Program-made: the position numbers and the translations under genes
In this document: positions 34,294-42,510 of the stretch, piece after piece
How the letters are laid out: every line of letters starts with the position of its first letter
How positions within the stretch are numbered: the first letter of the stretch is position 1
The notes under the pieces: generated by a model
The model's input: the letters and a program-made list of their open reading frames with translations, nothing else
The model's database searches: none
What the model was told of the DNA's origin: nothing
Source: Trueperella pecoris
GTDB taxonomy: Bacteria > Actinomycetota > Actinomycetes > Actinomycetales > Actinomycetaceae
Assembly: GCF_014926385.1 (NCBI RefSeq)
Contig: NZ_CP053291.1
Span: forward strand, 1,178,001-1,242,000
Reading direction: 5' to 3'
Length of the DNA: 64,000 nucleotides

Positions 34294-34367
34294 TTGATCC
34301 GCTCCGACACTTTTTGGTCCACACGGTGTGATGTGCTCGTGAGGCGAAAGCCCGGCGCAAAATACCG

Positions 34368-34823
34368 CTACTCGGCGCGTCGCAATTCGAGGTGCATGTC
34401 CTGGTGCCAGATCCCCTCGTCGAGATAGCGCTCGCCCGTCGTAATCTCGTACCCTAGGCTGCGGTAGAAGCCGAAAGCCGCCTCTTGCGCGGACAGCTCG
34501 AGACGCACAACGCCGGAGACTGCATAGTCCATCGCCATGTCGTGAATCGTCAACATGACCCGGCGCCCGACGCCGCTGCCGCGCGCCCACGCGTGAACCG
34601 CCACCCGCCCCACATGCACGTGGCCGGGGCCGTCAACAAGGAGGCGCGCCGTTCCGGCGTCGTTACCATCGACCTGGGCAAGAACATGCCTAGTTGAATC
34701 GGCGAAGTCCAGGGCGTCGATCTCGTTCTCCGCCGCCACCTTTTGCTCCTCAACGAAGACTTTGAGGCGAATCGCAAAGCAGCGTTCGAGCTCCTCGGGC
34801 GAGCGAACTTCCCACGCTTGCAT
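34368..34823 (-). CDS. GNAT-family N-acetyltransferase (ElaA-like)
   Basis: A 151-residue acetyltransferase. The N-terminal RLKVFVEEQKV is typical of the ElaA/YjcF-like branch. VGRVAVHAWARGSGVGRRVM is the acetyl-CoA binding motif A, and AAFGFYRSLGYE is motif B. The substrate is unknown. It begins directly after the rluD stop at 34824, so it is probably cotranscribed with lspA-rluD. Confidence 0.85.
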   Translation of the reverse strand: MQAWEVRSPEELERCFAIRLKVFVEEQKVAAENEIDALDFADSTRHVLAQVDGNDAGTARLLVDGPGHVHVGRVAVHAWARGSGVGRRVMLTIHDMAMDYAVSGVVRLELSAQEAAFGFYRSLGYEITTGERYLDEGIWHQDMHLELRRAE

Positions 34824-35741
34824 CTAGAACATTCCCTCGCGAGCGATGTCCAACGCGTGTTGAAGATCCTCAGGATAACGCGAGGCGAACTCGACGTACT
34901 GCCTCGTCCGCGGATGTGCGAAGCCGAGCCGGACGGCGTGCAGCCACTGGCGCTCCAGGCCAAGCCTGTCGGCTTGCAAGGGGTCGGCACCATACATGAC
35001 GTCGCCGACGCACGGATGCTTGATCGCCGACATGTGCACCCTGATCTGGTGGGTCCGCCCTGTTTCTAAGTGAACCTCGACGAGCGAGGCACCAGCCATG
35101 GACTCGACCACGTCATAATGAGTGATCGCATGCTTGCCGTCCGCGCGAACCCCCATCTTCCACTGGTGGCGCATGTCGCGCCCAATCGGAGCGTCCACGG
35201 TTCCCGACATCGGGTCCGGATGGCCCTGAACCAAGGCGTGATAGATCTTATTCACCGTGCGGTCGCGAAACGCCTGCTTGAGCACCGAGTAGGCGATCTC
35301 TGACTTGGCGACCACCATCGCCCCCGACGTTCCCACGTCCAGCCGATGCACGATCCCCTGGCGTTCCTGCGGCCCCGACGTCGTCAACGTCACGCCCGCC
35401 GCAAGCAGGGCGCCAAGCACATTGGGGCCCTCGAAGTTCTGCGAGGCGTGCGCCGCGACGCCCAATGGCTTATCGACGACGATGATGTCCGCGTCCTCGT
35501 ACAAAATGCCCATGCCCTCCACGGGCGTCTCCACGACCGCGGGCTCCTCGACGGGCAGGCTCACCTCGAACACACTACCCGCGTTGACCTTCGTCGAGTT
35601 CTTCGGCACGACGCCGTCAAGGCGCACGTCGCCACCATCAATCAGCTCGGCGCACTTGGCACGCGACAGGCCCGTCATCGCAGCAAGGGTCGCATCCACG
35701 CGCCCTCCCTCGAAACCGTCAGGAATGAGGTACGTGTTCAC
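34824..35741 (-). CDS. rluD: RluD-family 23S rRNA pseudouridine synthase
   Basis: A 305-residue enzyme. The N-terminal S4 domain ([20 protein letters not shown], about 24-43) is followed by the RluA-type catalytic domain with HRLDVGTSG (catalytic Asp near 134) and the C-terminal [17 protein letters not shown]. It modifies 23S rRNA uridines. It overlaps the lspA stop by 4 bp. The RluA-family member cannot be specified further by eye, but the lspA-rluD linkage is usual for RluD. Confidence 0.93.
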   Translation of the reverse strand: MNTYLIPDGFEGGRVDATLAAMTGLSRAKCAELIDGGDVRLDGVVPKNSTKVNAGSVFEVSLPVEEPAVVETPVEGMGILYEDADIIVVDKPLGVAAHASQNFEGPNVLGALLAAGVTLTTSGPQERQGIVHRLDVGTSGAMVVAKSEIAYSVLKQAFRDRTVNKIYHALVQGHPDPMSGTVDAPIGRDMRHQWKMGVRADGKHAITHYDVVESMAGASLVEVHLETGRTHQIRVHMSAIKHPCVGDVMYGADPLQADRLGLERQWLHAVRLGFAHPRTRQYVEFASRYPEDLQHALDIAREGMF

Positions 35742-36241
35742 TGAGCACCCGCCTCAACCGCCTCGTCGCGGGAGAAAAATTCGTACGCAACGAGAGCGAT
35801 GACGGCCACAACCAGCGCGATATCGGCAACGTTGCCGATAAACCAGCCGTTGTAGTTAATCATGTCCACCACGTGGCCACGTGGGAAGCCAGGTTCCCGG
35901 AAAAGACGATCGATCAGGTTGCCGATCGCGCCGCCCCAAATGAAGCCAAGCATGATCGCAGGCACGCGCGCAGAACGGGCGATGAGGAACGGGAGCCCCA
36001 CCGAGACGATCGCGGCGATCAGCGTGATCACCCACGTGCTGGAGTTGCCCAGGGAAAACGCCGCACCGGAATTGAAGGTCAGGTGCAGGGAAAGGAAATC
36101 GCCGATTATGTTGACCGTGCGGCCATCTCCGAGCGCGCTGAGCGCCCACGCCTTGGTCAGCTGATCAGCCACAATGGTCACAAGGCCCAAAAGAAGTGGA
36201 AGAAGAAGTCGTTTCATAACAAAAAGAAGGGAGGAGGACAC
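35738..36241 (-). CDS. lspA: lipoprotein signal peptidase LspA
   Basis: An aspartic membrane peptidase that cleaves prolipoproteins. It has four transmembrane helices, [15 protein letters not shown], and the catalytic Asp motifs GNLIDRLFR and NVADIALV. The start is uncertain. GTG at 36241 ([13 protein letters not shown], 167 aa) has GGAGGAGG about 8 nt upstream. ATG at 36217 (159 aa) has no ribosome-binding site. Both the GTG and its ribosome-binding site lie inside the hairpin at 36230-36257, see the finding. The gene is between divIVA and rluD and overlaps rluD by 4 bp. Confidence 0.88.
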   Translation of the reverse strand: MSSSLLFVMKRLLLPLLLGLVTIVADQLTKAWALSALGDGRTVNIIGDFLSLHLTFNSGAAFSLGNSSTWVITLIAAIVSVGLPFLIARSARVPAIMLGFIWGGAIGNLIDRLFREPGFPRGHVVDMINYNGWFIGNVADIALVVAVIALVAYEFFSRDEAVEAGAQ

Positions 36242-36257
36242 GTGCGTGTCCTCCTCC
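36221..36257 (-). terminator. strong hairpin with T-tract between divIVA and lspA
   Basis: Perfect 12-bp stem GGAGGAGGACAC/GTGTCCTCCTCC (36230-36241/36246-36257) with loop GCAC, followed on the minus strand by CTTCTTTTT. It has the form of a Rho-independent terminator after divIVA, yet contains the best ribosome-binding site of lspA in its 5' arm. Confidence 0.8.
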
Positions 36258-36271
36258 TCAATCACGCAAAA

Positions 36272-36862
36272 TTACTGGTTGTTCTGCGACTCGACGTTCT
36301 GAAGCAGCGACTCGAGGTAGCTGCGCAGGCGCGTGCGGTAGTCGCGCTCGAACTCGCGTAGCTCGGAGATCTTGCGCTCGAGCAGCGAACGCTCCTCCTC
36401 CAGCTTAGTCAGGGTACGGTTGTGGATGTCCTCAGCCTCGGTGATGATGCGCGTACGCTCAGCGTTGGCTTCAGTGATGATGCGCTCTTCTTCGGCCTTG
36501 CCGTTGGCAACGTGCTCATCGTGGAGGCGCTGGGCCAGTGCAAGCATCGAGGTTGCGTTGGAGGCCGTATCACCGGCAGCGTGCTCGACCGGAGCGAACT
36601 GCACCGTCGACGTCGCAACGGTGGGCGCGACCTGATCGGCCTGCGGCTGGGCGAGGCCGAGCTGGTTCTCAAGCTCGGTGACACGAGCCTGGGCCGTCTG
36701 AAGCTGAGCCTGAAGCTCCGCCTTCTCCTTCGTCAGAGCCGCGATGGTTTCCGCAACCTCATCGAGGAAGAAATCGACCTGATCCTTATCAAATCCATCC
36801 TCGGCGCGCTTAGGCTCGTTGAAGCGCATATTGACGACATCGTGCTCGGTTAGCTGAGCCAT
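36272..36862 (-). CDS. divIVA: DivIVA/Wag31 cell-division and polar-growth protein
   Basis: A 196-residue coiled-coil protein that marks curved membrane at poles and septa and recruits cell-wall synthesis. The start at 36862 (MAQLTEHDVVNMRF) follows a GAGGTG ribosome-binding site. The N-terminal DivIVA domain (NEPKRAEDGFDKDQVDFFLDEVAETIAALTK) is followed by a Pro/Ala/Val linker (about 75-105). A long C-terminal coiled coil (AEEERIITEANAERTRIITEAEDI...) completes it. It is shorter than mycobacterial Wag31. It ends the division cluster, ahead of the terminator-like hairpin at 36221-36257. Confidence 0.93.
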   Translation of the reverse strand: MAQLTEHDVVNMRFNEPKRAEDGFDKDQVDFFLDEVAETIAALTKEKAELQAQLQTAQARVTELENQLGLAQPQADQVAPTVATSTVQFAPVEHAAGDTASNATSMLALAQRLHDEHVANGKAEEERIITEANAERTRIITEAEDIHNRTLTKLEEERSLLERKISELREFERDYRTRLRSYLESLLQNVESQNNQ

Positions 36863-37070
36863 GTTCTTCACCTCATAAATAAAAAGGACTGTTGTGGACG
36901 GTACACCCGCAGGTATAGCCATCCTCCCCGGCTAGACTACTAGAGGACGCCTTTGCGCACATAGTGAATAGCAAAGATGCCCTTCGGATTTCTCGTTTAA
37001 CTTATCACAGCGAGGCCACGTCGTCGCCATCAGGACACGGGCGCTGTCAGGTTTAGCTCCAGCATTGTGA

Positions 37071-37106
37071 TGCCCGGCTTGCGGAGGGGCAACCGCAAGC
37101 CAGGCA
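37071..37106 (-). terminator. probable terminator of sepF-yggT
   Basis: Stem TGCC-C-GGCTTGCGG/CCGCAAGCC-A-GGCA with one mismatch and an 8-nt loop, 17 nt beyond the yggT stop. No U-run follows, so it would be a GC-rich terminator of the kind common in actinobacteria, or a processing site. Confidence 0.6.
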
Positions 37107-37123
37107 TCGATTTTGCACACTAC

Positions 37124-37408
37124 CTAGAGAAAATAGGCGAAACGTTGAATGATCTGGACGGCGATAAAAAGAACTATAAAGCCAAGGTCAAGACTTATTC
37201 CCCCAAGATTCAGTGGCGGGATAAACTTGGCCAGCAGCTTCAACGGCGGATTCGTCACCGCGTAGACGAGGTTTGCCACAACGAGCAAGACGCCCGTCGG
37301 ATACCAATCACGCGAGAGAATCTGCACAAAGTCGAGGATGACTCGCCCGATCAGGATCAAAATGTAAATCTGGCAAACCCAGAAGAGCAGTTGTCCGAGA
37401 ATAGTCAT
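37124..37408 (-). CDS. YggT-family membrane protein
   Basis: A 94-residue protein with two hydrophobic segments (ILGQLLFWVCQIYILILIG and LDLGFIVLFIAVQIIQ) and the family motif NPPLKLLAKFIPP between them. YggT proteins occur with sepF in Gram-positive division clusters; their biochemical role is not established. The ATG shares one base with the sepF stop (TAATG), so it is translationally coupled to sepF. Confidence 0.9.
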   Translation of the reverse strand: MTILGQLLFWVCQIYILILIGRVILDFVQILSRDWYPTGVLLVVANLVYAVTNPPLKLLAKFIPPLNLGGISLDLGFIVLFIAVQIIQRFAYFL

Positions 37409-37833
37409 TATGCGAAGGTGTGCGGAGCTTCCGAACCGTGGGAATCAATCTTGACCGACTTCGGCGTCAGCAAGAAGACGTCGTCAGAGATTCGGTTGAA
37501 GTCTCCCTCAAGACCGAAGCACAGGCCGACTGCGAAGTCGACGATGCGGGTGCGTTCGGCGTCGTCAGCCTGGGAAAGGTTAAGCACCACGGGAAGCCCG
37601 TTGCGGAACTCGACCGCGAAGTCGCGAACCTCCTTGTAGTTCGCAACCCACACCGTGACGATACGAGCCACTTCAGGAGCCTGAGAAACGGGGCGAATCG
37701 AGCTCACGGGCGCCTCGGATTCCGGATATTCCTCGCCAGTTTCGTCATATTCGCCATAGTCGACGACGTCCTCGTCGTAGTAGTCGTCCTCATATGGCAT
37801 AGCCTTGGCCGTGATTCGGTCAAAAATTCCCAT
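37408..37833 (-). CDS. sepF: cell division protein SepF
   Basis: A 141-residue protein that tethers FtsZ to the membrane. The N-terminal amphipathic helix begins MGIFDRITAKAMPYEDDYY, a very acidic linker follows (about 14-45), and the SepF core (VNYKEVRDFAVEFRNGLPVVLNL, then RIVDFAVGLCFGLEG) completes it. The start at 37833 is well supported by the membrane-anchor helix; an in-frame extension to 38007 is rejected. It is required for Z-ring assembly in actinobacteria that lack FtsA. Confidence 0.95.
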   Translation of the reverse strand: MGIFDRITAKAMPYEDDYYDEDVVDYGEYDETGEEYPESEAPVSSIRPVSQAPEVARIVTVWVANYKEVRDFAVEFRNGLPVVLNLSQADDAERTRIVDFAVGLCFGLEGDFNRISDDVFLLTPKSVKIDSHGSEAPHTFA

Positions 37834-37910
37834 CGTGCGCCCCTTTCGAATCGGCTGACTCCAAACTATTAGAGAATCGGGCCGATACGGCGATGAGGGG
37901 CGGTGTGTCG

Positions 37911-38666
37911 CTAGGAGATCTGCAAAATGCCGGCGAATCTGCCCGTCTGGCTTCCTGCATGGCTCGCGCGCCGATGGGAGAAGCAACTGGCGGTCTCGTA
38001 CGTGCATGCCTGGGAGCGCACGATATCAACGACGCCGTCGGCCCTCAGTTGCGCTTCGAGGCCAGCGGGAATGTCGAGCCCGGACGTACCGGCCGACGTG
38101 AGCGTCTCGACGCCGGGCCAGCGGCTGGCGATGTCCGAGGCCATGGCCGGCGGAACCTCATAGCAACGCCCGCAGATTGACGGCCCGAGGATCGCCCTCA
38201 CCTCGCTTCCCAGCTCGTCAAGCACGCGGGAGGCGATGGCAAGGTCGAGTCCGGCACGGCCGACGTGGACCACCGCACCCGCCGAGCCGTCGAGGGCGAC
38301 AAGGATCAGCGGGACGCAATCGGCCACCATGACGGCCGCTGCCTGCCCCTTGCCGACGACGATGGCGTCTGCCGCGCCCACGGACAGGAAACCGTTGGCG
38401 TCGCGTTCGGCGCGGTCCGCGGGAACGACCGTGGCGCCGTGGACCTGATCCATCCAGACGATCTCCTGGCCGACCTCCTCCTCGAGCAGGTGCCTATTGG
38501 TGCGGACGGTACCCGGATCGTCGCCCACATGAAACCCGAGGTTCAACGAGGCATATCCCCCATCTGATCGGCCACCACGGCGCGAGGTGAACCCAGCACG
38601 CGCTCCCCTAGGAAGCGACGCGGGAGAACACCAATCGACGATGGACCCCAGATCAGCAATGCTCAT
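37911..38666 (-). CDS. pgeF: peptidoglycan editing factor PgeF (YfiH/DUF152 family)
   Basis: A 251-residue multicopper-oxidase-like fold protein. Family motifs: DQVHGATVV, VMVADCVPLILV, VVHVGRAGLDLA (in place of the proteobacterial HAGWRG; Arg-rich variants are usual in actinobacteria) and GPSICGRCYEVPP. YfiH proteins remove mis-incorporated Ser-containing precursors or act on purine nucleosides. Location between ftsZ and sepF supports a cell-wall role. The ATG is 7 nt after CACAAT, with no Shine-Dalgarno sequence. Confidence 0.9.
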   Translation of the reverse strand: MSIADLGSIVDWCSPASLPRGARAGFTSRRGGRSDGGYASLNLGFHVGDDPGTVRTNRHLLEEEVGQEIVWMDQVHGATVVPADRAERDANGFLSVGAADAIVVGKGQAAAVMVADCVPLILVALDGSAGAVVHVGRAGLDLAIASRVLDELGSEVRAILGPSICGRCYEVPPAMASDIASRWPGVETLTSAGTSGLDIPAGLEAQLRADGVVDIVRSQACTYETASCFSHRRASHAGSQTGRFAGILQIS

Positions 38667-38673
38667 AGTGCCT

Positions 38674-38679
38674 ATTGTG
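38674..38679 (-). promoter_or_regulatory. -10-like hexamer of pgeF (leaderless type)
   Basis: CACAAT on the minus strand ends 7 nt before the pgeF ATG and follows directly after the ftsZ terminator, so pgeF probably has its own promoter. Confidence 0.55.
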
Positions 38680-38712
38680 CCAAAATTCCCCGGTGCGTAG
38701 CACGCACCGGGG
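38679..38712 (-). terminator. Rho-independent terminator of ftsZ
   Basis: Perfect 12-bp stem TTCCCCGGTGCG/CGCACCGGGGAA with a 5-nt loop, about 20 nt beyond the ftsZ stop. It is followed on the minus strand by TTTTGG. Confidence 0.85.
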
Positions 38713-38731
38713 AAAAGGTTGGAGGAAAGCT

Positions 38732-39922
38732 CTACTCGTCGCCGAAGAGGAACGGCGGGATATCGAGATCCGGGCGGTGGCTCTTCGACTCTTCGACCTT
38801 GGGCACCTCGAGCGAGGGCGCCTGGCCGCCGCTGACGACCGGGCGAGTCTCAACCGGCTGCTCCTGCTGGTAAACCTGGCCGGGAACGTGCTCCGCTGCC
38901 GGCGCCGAAACGACCGGAGGCACCGCAGCCGCGGGCGCGCTCTGAGCGGGGCGCTGCGGGGTGTCAAGCAGGACGTCGTCGGCCTCGTCGAAGCCCGCGG
39001 CGATGACCGTGACGCGCACGTCATCGCCCAACGACTCGTCCACAATGATGCCGATGATGATATTGGCGTTCGGATCCACGGCTTCCTTGACCATCTGGGC
39101 GGCTTCGGCCTGCTCACGAAGGCCAAGATCCGTGGAGGAAGTGAAGGCAAGCAGGACGCCGTGGGCGCCGTCGATCCGGGCCTCGAGGAGCGGGGACGAG
39201 ATGGCGTTTTCGGTGGCGCGCAGGGCGCGATCCGGGCCGTTCGCCGAACCGATACCCATGATCGCGGTTCCGGCGTCCTTCATGATGGTCTTGACGTCGG
39301 CAAAGTCGACGTTGACCACGCCTGGCATGGTGATGAGATCGGAAATGCCCTTCACTCCGTTTTGGAGGACCTCGTCGGCAAGGCGGTATGCCTCGATGAT
39401 GGACAGATCCTCGTCGGTGACCTCGAGGAGGCGATCGTTAGGGATGACGATAAGCGTATCAACGGCGTCGCGAAGCGCCTTGATGCCGTCATTGGCGTTG
39501 CGTGAACGCTGAAGGCCCTCGAAGGAGAACGGGCGGGTCACGACGCCGACGGTGAGCGCGCCCTGTTCGCGGGCGGCCTTGGCGATCACAGGAGCAGCGC
39601 CGGTGCCGGTGCCGCCGCCCTCGCCGGCCGTCACGAAGACCATATCGGCGCCCTCAAGGGTCTGCTCAACGACGTCAAGGTTCTCCTCGGCAGCACGGCG
39701 GCCCACCGTGGGATCGGCTCCGGCCCCGAGACCATTCGAGACATCGCGGCCGATGTCAATCTTCGTCTCAGCTTCGGACTTAGCCAGAGACTGGCTGTCC
39801 GTGTTGACCGCGATGAATTCAACTCCCGCCAGGCCGTCTTGGATCATGCGATCGACGGCGTTCACGCCACCGCCGCCAACACCAACAACCTTGATGCTTG
39901 CGGAATTATTCAGAGCGTACAT
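38732..39922 (-). CDS. ftsZ: cell division GTPase FtsZ
   Basis: A 396-residue tubulin-like GTPase. The start at 39922 ([23 protein letters not shown]) has a GGAAGG ribosome-binding site. Motifs: [20 protein letters not shown], the tubulin signature [11 protein letters not shown] (about 101-111) and the T7-loop region [13 protein letters not shown] Pro/Ala/Val linker separates these from the conserved C-terminal peptide [11 protein letters not shown], the SepF/FtsW docking site. A perfect 10-bp palindrome directly precedes the ribosome-binding site, see the finding. Confidence 0.98.
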   Translation of the reverse strand: MYALNNSASIKVVGVGGGGVNAVDRMIQDGLAGVEFIAVNTDSQSLAKSEAETKIDIGRDVSNGLGAGADPTVGRRAAEENLDVVEQTLEGADMVFVTAGEGGGTGTGAAPVIAKAAREQGALTVGVVTRPFSFEGLQRSRNANDGIKALRDAVDTLIVIPNDRLLEVTDEDLSIIEAYRLADEVLQNGVKGISDLITMPGVVNVDFADVKTIMKDAGTAIMGIGSANGPDRALRATENAISSPLLEARIDGAHGVLLAFTSSTDLGLREQAEAAQMVKEAVDPNANIIIGIIVDESLGDDVRVTVIAAGFDEADDVLLDTPQRPAQSAPAAAVPPVVSAPAAEHVPGQVYQQEQPVETRPVVSGGQAPSLEVPKVEESKSHRPDLDIPPFLFGDE

Positions 39923-39937
39923 AAGTCTTTCCTTCCG

Positions 39938-39960
39938 AACTTCAAGTCGAACTTGAAGTT
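39938..39960 (-). promoter_or_regulatory. perfect palindrome/hairpin in the ftsZ leader
   Basis: AACTTCAAGT and ACTTGAAGTT flank a 3-nt centre. On the mRNA the element ends immediately before GGAAGGAAAG, the ftsZ ribosome-binding site. It could act as an RNA hairpin or as a DNA operator. Confidence 0.7.
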
Positions 39961-40066
39961 TTCTGTCTCCAACCTCGCGCAAAAGTTAGAGATCTGGACA
40001 GACAATTGCAATCATCTGGACGGTGTGTTGCGAGATTGGTTCACTTCACATCCGTGGCCGAGGCCT

Positions 40067-41182
40067 TTACCTGCTCACGGGCGCGTCAGGAACGGACACG
40101 TCGTAGAACGACGCCGGTTGGGTCAGCAACACCTCGAGAACCGCGGCCTTGAAACTCGCCTTCTCAAGGCCGCCCCAATACACCGTCCGATTTTCGTTGA
40201 GTGTCAGGGTCACCAGCGAGCCGTTGGCGATCGAAATCTGCGATATCTGGCCGAGCACGGACGGGCTGAGCGAGCCGAGCACGGTCAGCGCATCGTTGAC
40301 CGCGCGGGTCGAATCAATCTCGTCGCCGATCTGGCCGATGCGCGGCAGTGCATTGGCCAGCTCGAGGGGAACATCAACCTTGACTCCATCGGCCGTCACC
40401 GCCGTGCACGGCGTCGATCCGAGGCAGGCGACGGGAACCGCCTCGGTGATGGCGACTTTCAGGCCATGCCGATATTGCTTGGTCACCTTCACCGAAGCAA
40501 CTTCGGGGATGGAATCGGTGATGTTCCGTTCGATCGCGTCCGTGTCCAGGCTCAGCAGGTTCTTCCCGTCGTTTCCAGCCACGAGCGCTTCGAGCTCGGC
40601 GCGGTTGACGATAGAGGGCGCCGCATAGCCCTCAATCTGGGCCGGATCGTAGTGGTAGCGCAGGAGCGGGGAGCCAAAAAGAATCCAGGCAGTCACCACA
40701 AGGGCGCCGATCCCCGCTCCGGCGATACCCGCTTTTTTGATGCGCAAGCGCCGGGTTTCGAGGCGCCGCTCTTCGCGCCGGGCATCCAGGCTATCGGCCC
40801 GGCCGATGACGATCTCTTGAACCTGCCAGCGATCGCGCACGTGATCAACACGATTCCGAATCCCCCGGCCCAGGCTCGATAGCCCCGGCCCAATCCTTGC
40901 CACGGTATTGCGCAGCCCGGATTGGCGCGGCTCATCGCCCGCAGGAGCCGGCAACGCGCGGGTATCCGGCTCGCGCGCCTCGGAAGGGGCGCCCGCGCTG
41001 GCACTCGGAGCGGGGGGCTCATCCGTCTCCGCCTCAAAGAACTCCTCGGCCACGTAAGGCGCCGTGGGAATGTAATCCTGGTGCGTGCGCGGGCGTTGCG
41101 TCAGCTCGCCGCCACCCTCACGCTCGGCCGGAGAGTTGGGCGTGATTCTCCGCGGCTTCTTCGGTTGGCGGGGAGCCCTCAT
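40067..41182 (-). CDS. ftsQ: cell division protein FtsQ/DivIB
   Basis: A 371-residue bitopic divisome protein. It has a long basic, Pro-rich cytoplasmic N-terminus (about 1-165) and one transmembrane helix (about 172-192, GIGALVVTAWILFGSPLL). An extracytoplasmic POTRA domain (YDPAQIEGYAAPSIVNRAELEALV) and a beta domain follow. The cytoplasmic part is longer than in most bacteria but common in actinobacteria. It overlaps murC by 4 bp and precedes ftsZ by 144 bp. Confidence 0.9.
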   Translation of the reverse strand: MRAPRQPKKPRRITPNSPAEREGGGELTQRPRTHQDYIPTAPYVAEEFFEAETDEPPAPSASAGAPSEAREPDTRALPAPAGDEPRQSGLRNTVARIGPGLSSLGRGIRNRVDHVRDRWQVQEIVIGRADSLDARREERRLETRRLRIKKAGIAGAGIGALVVTAWILFGSPLLRYHYDPAQIEGYAAPSIVNRAELEALVAGNDGKNLLSLDTDAIERNITDSIPEVASVKVTKQYRHGLKVAITEAVPVACLGSTPCTAVTADGVKVDVPLELANALPRIGQIGDEIDSTRAVNDALTVLGSLSPSVLGQISQISIANGSLVTLTLNENRTVYWGGLEKASFKAAVLEVLLTQPASFYDVSVPDAPVSR

Positions 41183-42510
41183 AGCGCCTGCACCACGACA
41201 CCGGCCAGCTCCGTCACGTCGCCCGCGCCCATGGTGAGCACGATGTCTCCCGGCTCGGACAGCTGGGCAATGCGGCGCGCGGCCTCGAGGCGGTCCGCCA
41301 CGTATTCGGAGCCGGGCAGGAGGTCGGTGATAACGTTTGCTTCGCTGCCGTCATCGGGCACCTCGCGCGCAGCGTAGACCGAGGTCACGACCACGGAATC
41401 GGCAAGGGACAGCGCCTGGGCAAACTCCTTGGCGAAAATCTGGGTGCGCGAATAAAGGTGTGGCTGAAAGAGCACACGCACCGCTCCTTCTGTTTCGTTG
41501 CGCGCCGTCTCGAGCGTGGCGCGAACCTCGGTCGGGTGGTGCGCGTAGTCGTCAATGACGCGGCGGCCGTGGGCGTGGCCGCGTAGCTCGAAGCGCCGGC
41601 CCGTGCCGACGAACTTTGCCAACGCCCCTGCCATCTGCGCAGGGTCCTCCCCCAACTCGATGCCAACGAGCAGCGCACCCGTGGCGTTGAGAATGTTGTG
41701 TCGGCCGGGCACGGCCAGCTCGAGCTCAATCGGCTTGCCGTTGAAGACGACTCGAGCGCCGGTTGGAGTGTCCTCGATGGCGGCGTGGTTTTCGAGGCCC
41801 TCGCCATGCCCGTAGGTCCAGGCACGGATGCCCTCCTCGCGCGCGCGACGCGCCAGTGCAAGGGCGCCGGGGCTATCCGCGCAACAGATCAGGAGGCCCC
41901 CGAACTCGATCCGGGCAGCGAACTTGGCAAAGGCCTCATGGAACGCCTCCACGGACCCGTAATGGTCAAGATGATCGGGCTCGACGTTTGTTACGAGCGC
42001 CACGCGCGGAGCGTAGTTGAGGAAAGAACCGTCTGACTCGTCGGCCTCCGCGATAAACATCGTCCCGCTTCCAAGGTGGGCGCCCGAGGCTCCTCCTGCG
42101 AGGCTGCCGCCGATGGCGCGGGAGGGGTCGCGTCCCAGCTGGTCGAAGGCCACGGCGAGCATGCCCGACGTCGTCGTCTTCCCGTGAGCGCCCGCCACAG
42201 CGATGAAGTCCTTATCGGCCGCGGCGATGGCGAGCGCCTGGCTGCGGTGGATGATGTCTTGTCCGCGCTCCTTTGCCACCAGCCATTCGGGATTGGTTTC
42301 CTTAATCGCCGTGGAGACAACGACGGTCGCCGCCGGGTTCACCTGGTGTGCGTCATGGCCGACATAGACAGTCGCCCCGGCCGCGGCCAAACGACGCAGA
42401 TTGGCCGAGTCGTTGCGGTCCGAGCCGACGACGACGTGGCCACGCTCGAGCAGAAGCTGGCCGACGACGGACATGCCGGCACCACCGGCCCCGATGAGGT
42501 GATAGATCAT
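41179..42510 (-). CDS. murC: UDP-N-acetylmuramate--L-alanine ligase
   Basis: A 443-residue Mur ligase that adds L-Ala to UDP-MurNAc. The N-terminal Rossmann motif is HLIGAGGAGMSVVGQLL, the ATP motif AGAHGKTTTSGMLA is near 108-121, and EADESDGSFLNY and DYAHHPTEV are hallmarks of MurC. It is linked by 4-bp overlaps to murG upstream and ftsQ downstream. Confidence 0.96.
   Translation of the reverse strand: MIYHLIGAGGAGMSVVGQLLLERGHVVVGSDRNDSANLRRLAAAGATVYVGHDAHQVNPAATVVVSTAIKETNPEWLVAKERGQDIIHRSQALAIAAADKDFIAVAGAHGKTTTSGMLAVAFDQLGRDPSRAIGGSLAGGASGAHLGSGTMFIAEADESDGSFLNYAPRVALVTNVEPDHLDHYGSVEAFHEAFAKFAARIEFGGLLICCADSPGALALARRAREEGIRAWTYGHGEGLENHAAIEDTPTGARVVFNGKPIELELAVPGRHNILNATGALLVGIELGEDPAQMAGALAKFVGTGRRFELRGHAHGRRVIDDYAHHPTEVRATLETARNETEGAVRVLFQPHLYSRTQIFAKEFAQALSLADSVVVTSVYAAREVPDDGSEANVITDLLPGSEYVADRLEAARRIAQLSEPGDIVLTMGAGDVTELAGVVVQAL

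Noticed and set aside
32158-34428. 756-residue open frame on the plus strand
   Set aside because: It lies wholly antisense to dnaE, has no recognisable domains and follows the codon shadow of the high-GC gene.
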